Shown one piece after another: positions 62,664 to 64,000 of a stretch of DNA of 64,000 nt. Location of the stretch: contig CAVRDK010000001.1 of NCBI GenBank assembly GCA_963719855.1, positions 930,001 to 994,000 on the forward strand, read 5' to 3'. How positions within the stretch are numbered: position 1 is the first letter of the stretch; every line of letters begins with the position of its first letter. Source of the DNA: CAIQPV01 sp963719855 (GTDB lineage Bacteria > Pseudomonadota > Gammaproteobacteria > Burkholderiales > Gallionellaceae). The notes below the pieces were generated by a model. It did no database searches and was not told the origin of the DNA. It saw only the letters and a list, made by a program, of their open reading frames with translations. Position numbers and translations under genes: made by a program.

Positions 62664-63244
62664 TGCCGCAACTATGGATCATCGCTGGCCCCAATGGCGC
62701 AGGCAAGACCACCGTTGCTGATCGCTGGCTTGCTCCCCGTATCCCGGTTATATCCCCGGACACCATCGCTGCCGCACAAGGATGCAGCCCAATTCAGGCT
62801 GGTAAAGCTGCCATTACGGAACAAGAACGTTTACTGGCTACCGGCGCCAGCTTTGGTGTAGATACTACGTTTTCAGGCAATAGAGAGCTTGCCTTAATGA
62901 AACGCGCATCCGAGGCCGGATTCAAGGTTAATTTGATTTTCGTCTGCGTCGAAAGTCTTGCATTGTGCCAGGCACGAATCCTTGAGCGCGTGGCAAGTGG
63001 TGGGCATGCAGTACCTGCCGAGGATGTTGCCCGGCGCTATGGCAGAAGCCTGAACAACCTCACCGCAGCTTTTGTCTTGGCAGAACGGGTGTTCGTGCTG
63101 GACAACACCGGCGAGAAACGCCGCTTACTGCTATCTATTGAGCGTGATCGCGTTAAACATATTTCCAGCAACATGCCTCAATGGGCAAAAGACACCATCC
63201 CTGACCAATTTACCAGTACCAGCTCCAGTAGCTGCAAGCCCTAA
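62663..63244 (+). CDS. Zeta-toxin-like kinase
   Basis: A 193-aa P-loop kinase: Walker A in LWIIAGPNGAGKTTVADRW, then ISPDTIAAAQG and GVDTTFSGNRELALM, matching the zeta-toxin pattern. Zeta toxins phosphorylate UDP-N-acetylglucosamine and block wall synthesis; chromosomal relatives may use other substrates. It overlaps its small partner by one base and the ISL3 transposase gene by one base. MurU and AmgK, which handle amino-sugar nucleotide precursors, are elsewhere in the window without an evident link. Confidence 0.83.
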   Translation: MPQLWIIAGPNGAGKTTVADRWLAPRIPVISPDTIAAAQGCSPIQAGKAAITEQERLLATGASFGVDTTFSGNRELALMKRASEAGFKVNLIFVCVESLALCQARILERVASGGHAVPAEDVARRYGRSLNNLTAAFVLAERVFVLDNTGEKRRLLLSIERDRVKHISSNMPQWAKDTIPDQFTSTSSSSCKP

Positions 63245-64000
63245 TGCCAGCGAACCTGCTTAACTTGCCATCCTACGTCGTTCTTAACCTGATCGAGAAC
63301 GAGCATGACTACCACATTGACGTTGAAACCAAGCAGCCGCCAGTCACCTGTCCGGTTTGCCAGTCCAATAAGCTTGTTGGGTTCGGACGCCGGGAGCAGA
63401 TGATTAAAGACTTGCCGATGCACGGCAAGCGCGTTGGCGTCTACATCAACACGCGCCGGATGTTGTGCCAGGTGTGCACCAAAACGTTTTCAGAGACGCT
63501 GCCGGACGTGGACGAGCGCCGGGCGATGACCAGACGGCTGCTGACATGGATCGGCAAGCAGTGCATCGAGCGCACGTTTTCCAGTATTGCCAAGGAAGTC
63601 GGCGTGGTTGAAGGTACGGTGCGAGCCATATTCAAGGACTACGTGGAAGAGCTTGAGAAGACGTTTCACTATGAAACGCCTAAATGGATGGGTATCGACG
63701 AGATCCACCTGATAAAACCCCGTGGTGTGATTGCGAACCTGCAAAACAACACCATGTTCGACATGCTCAAGAACCGGAACAAGGACACGATGATCCATTA
63801 CCTGTCCAACCTGAAGGATAGGGATCGGATTCAGTACGTGGCGATGGACATGTGGGCACCCTATCGGGATGCCTGCACCATCGTCATTCCCAAGGCCAAG
63901 ATCGTGATCGACAAGTTTCATGTGGTTAAGATGGCGAACGAGGCTGTGGAGAAGGTCAGGAAGGGCTTGCGCGAGACTTTGACGCTCAAGGAGAAGCGTG
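63244..64000 (+). CDS. ISL3 family transposase (N-terminal part, runs off the window)
   Basis: At least 252 residues are visible. An N-terminal zinc finger (PVTCPVCQSNKLVGFG and CQVCTKTFSETLPD) is followed by an HTH region (IERTFSSIAKEVGVVEGTVR) and the start of the DDE core, with D in WMGIDEIHLIKPRGV and D in YVAMDMWAPYRDA. ATG 63244 shares a base with the toxin stop (TAATG). ISL3-family elements carrying passenger genes are known, so the four upstream genes may be cargo of this element. The right end is beyond the window. Confidence 0.88.
   Translation, partial: MPANLLNLPSYVVLNLIENEHDYHIDVETKQPPVTCPVCQSNKLVGFGRREQMIKDLPMHGKRVGVYINTRRMLCQVCTKTFSETLPDVDERRAMTRRLLTWIGKQCIERTFSSIAKEVGVVEGTVRAIFKDYVEELEKTFHYETPKWMGIDEIHLIKPRGVIANLQNNTMFDMLKNRNKDTMIHYLSNLKDRDRIQYVAMDMWAPYRDACTIVIPKAKIVIDKFHVVKMANEAVEKVRKGLRETLTLKEKR

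Overview
The window is a 64-kb chromosomal stretch from a betaproteobacterium. Gene content and order suggest the Nitrosomonadales, possibly a Gallionellaceae-like organism: rpsO-pnp, lptD-surA-pdxA-rsmA, amgK-murU-pepP, queA-tgt-yajC-secDF, clpS-clpA and fmdB-DUF502-aspS are beta-type neighbourhoods, and a cytochrome cd1 nitrite reductase (nirS) cluster shows denitrifying capacity. The taxonomic call is inference from gene content, not from a search.

Layout. 0-6.3 kb: uvrC (cut by the window edge), a family 5 uracil-DNA glycosylase, pnp-rpsO, and a heme-binding chemoreceptor gene split by a one-base frameshift. 6.75-11.3 kb: a 4.56-kb mobile segment bounded by perfect 21-bp inverted repeats. 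It carries an IS1-type transposase, an HTH/ImmA-IrrE metallopeptidase, small hypothetical genes and a DNA methyltransferase-nuclease fusion whose 5' end holds seven CACAG repeats and reads out of frame. 11.7-14.3 kb: small protein, histidine kinase, response regulator-TPR operon. 14.8-23.8 kb: outer-membrane biogenesis, B6, 16S rRNA methylation and cell-wall recycling. 23.9-29.7 kb: nirS-M-C-F-DL-G-H with an FNR/DNR-type box. 30-54 kb: mostly housekeeping (purT, mnmA, queA, tgt, secDF, gluQ, clpSA, csp, aspS, nadA), with a barnase/barstar-like RNase and inhibitor pair and a frameshifted HDOD-REC-GGDEF gene.

54.15-58.26 kb is a complete IS1595-type transposon with passenger genes. Its ends are 25-bp imperfect inverted repeats and it is flanked by the 8-bp direct repeat AGAAAAAG. 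From 58.6 kb to the window end lies a tightly overlapping operon: class III aminotransferase, a kinase-like/nucleotidyltransferase fusion, a small antitoxin-like protein, a zeta-type toxin, and an ISL3 transposase that starts on the toxin's stop codon and runs off the window. I do not recognise this cargo as a described system.

A second theme is short palindromic repeats. One family (called A here, seven copies, about 55 bp each) has conserved arms and variable inner stems with compensatory base changes. Copies sit inside other repeats, inside another family A copy, and in frame within gluQ, which behaves like a mobile palindrome. Family labels A-F are my own.
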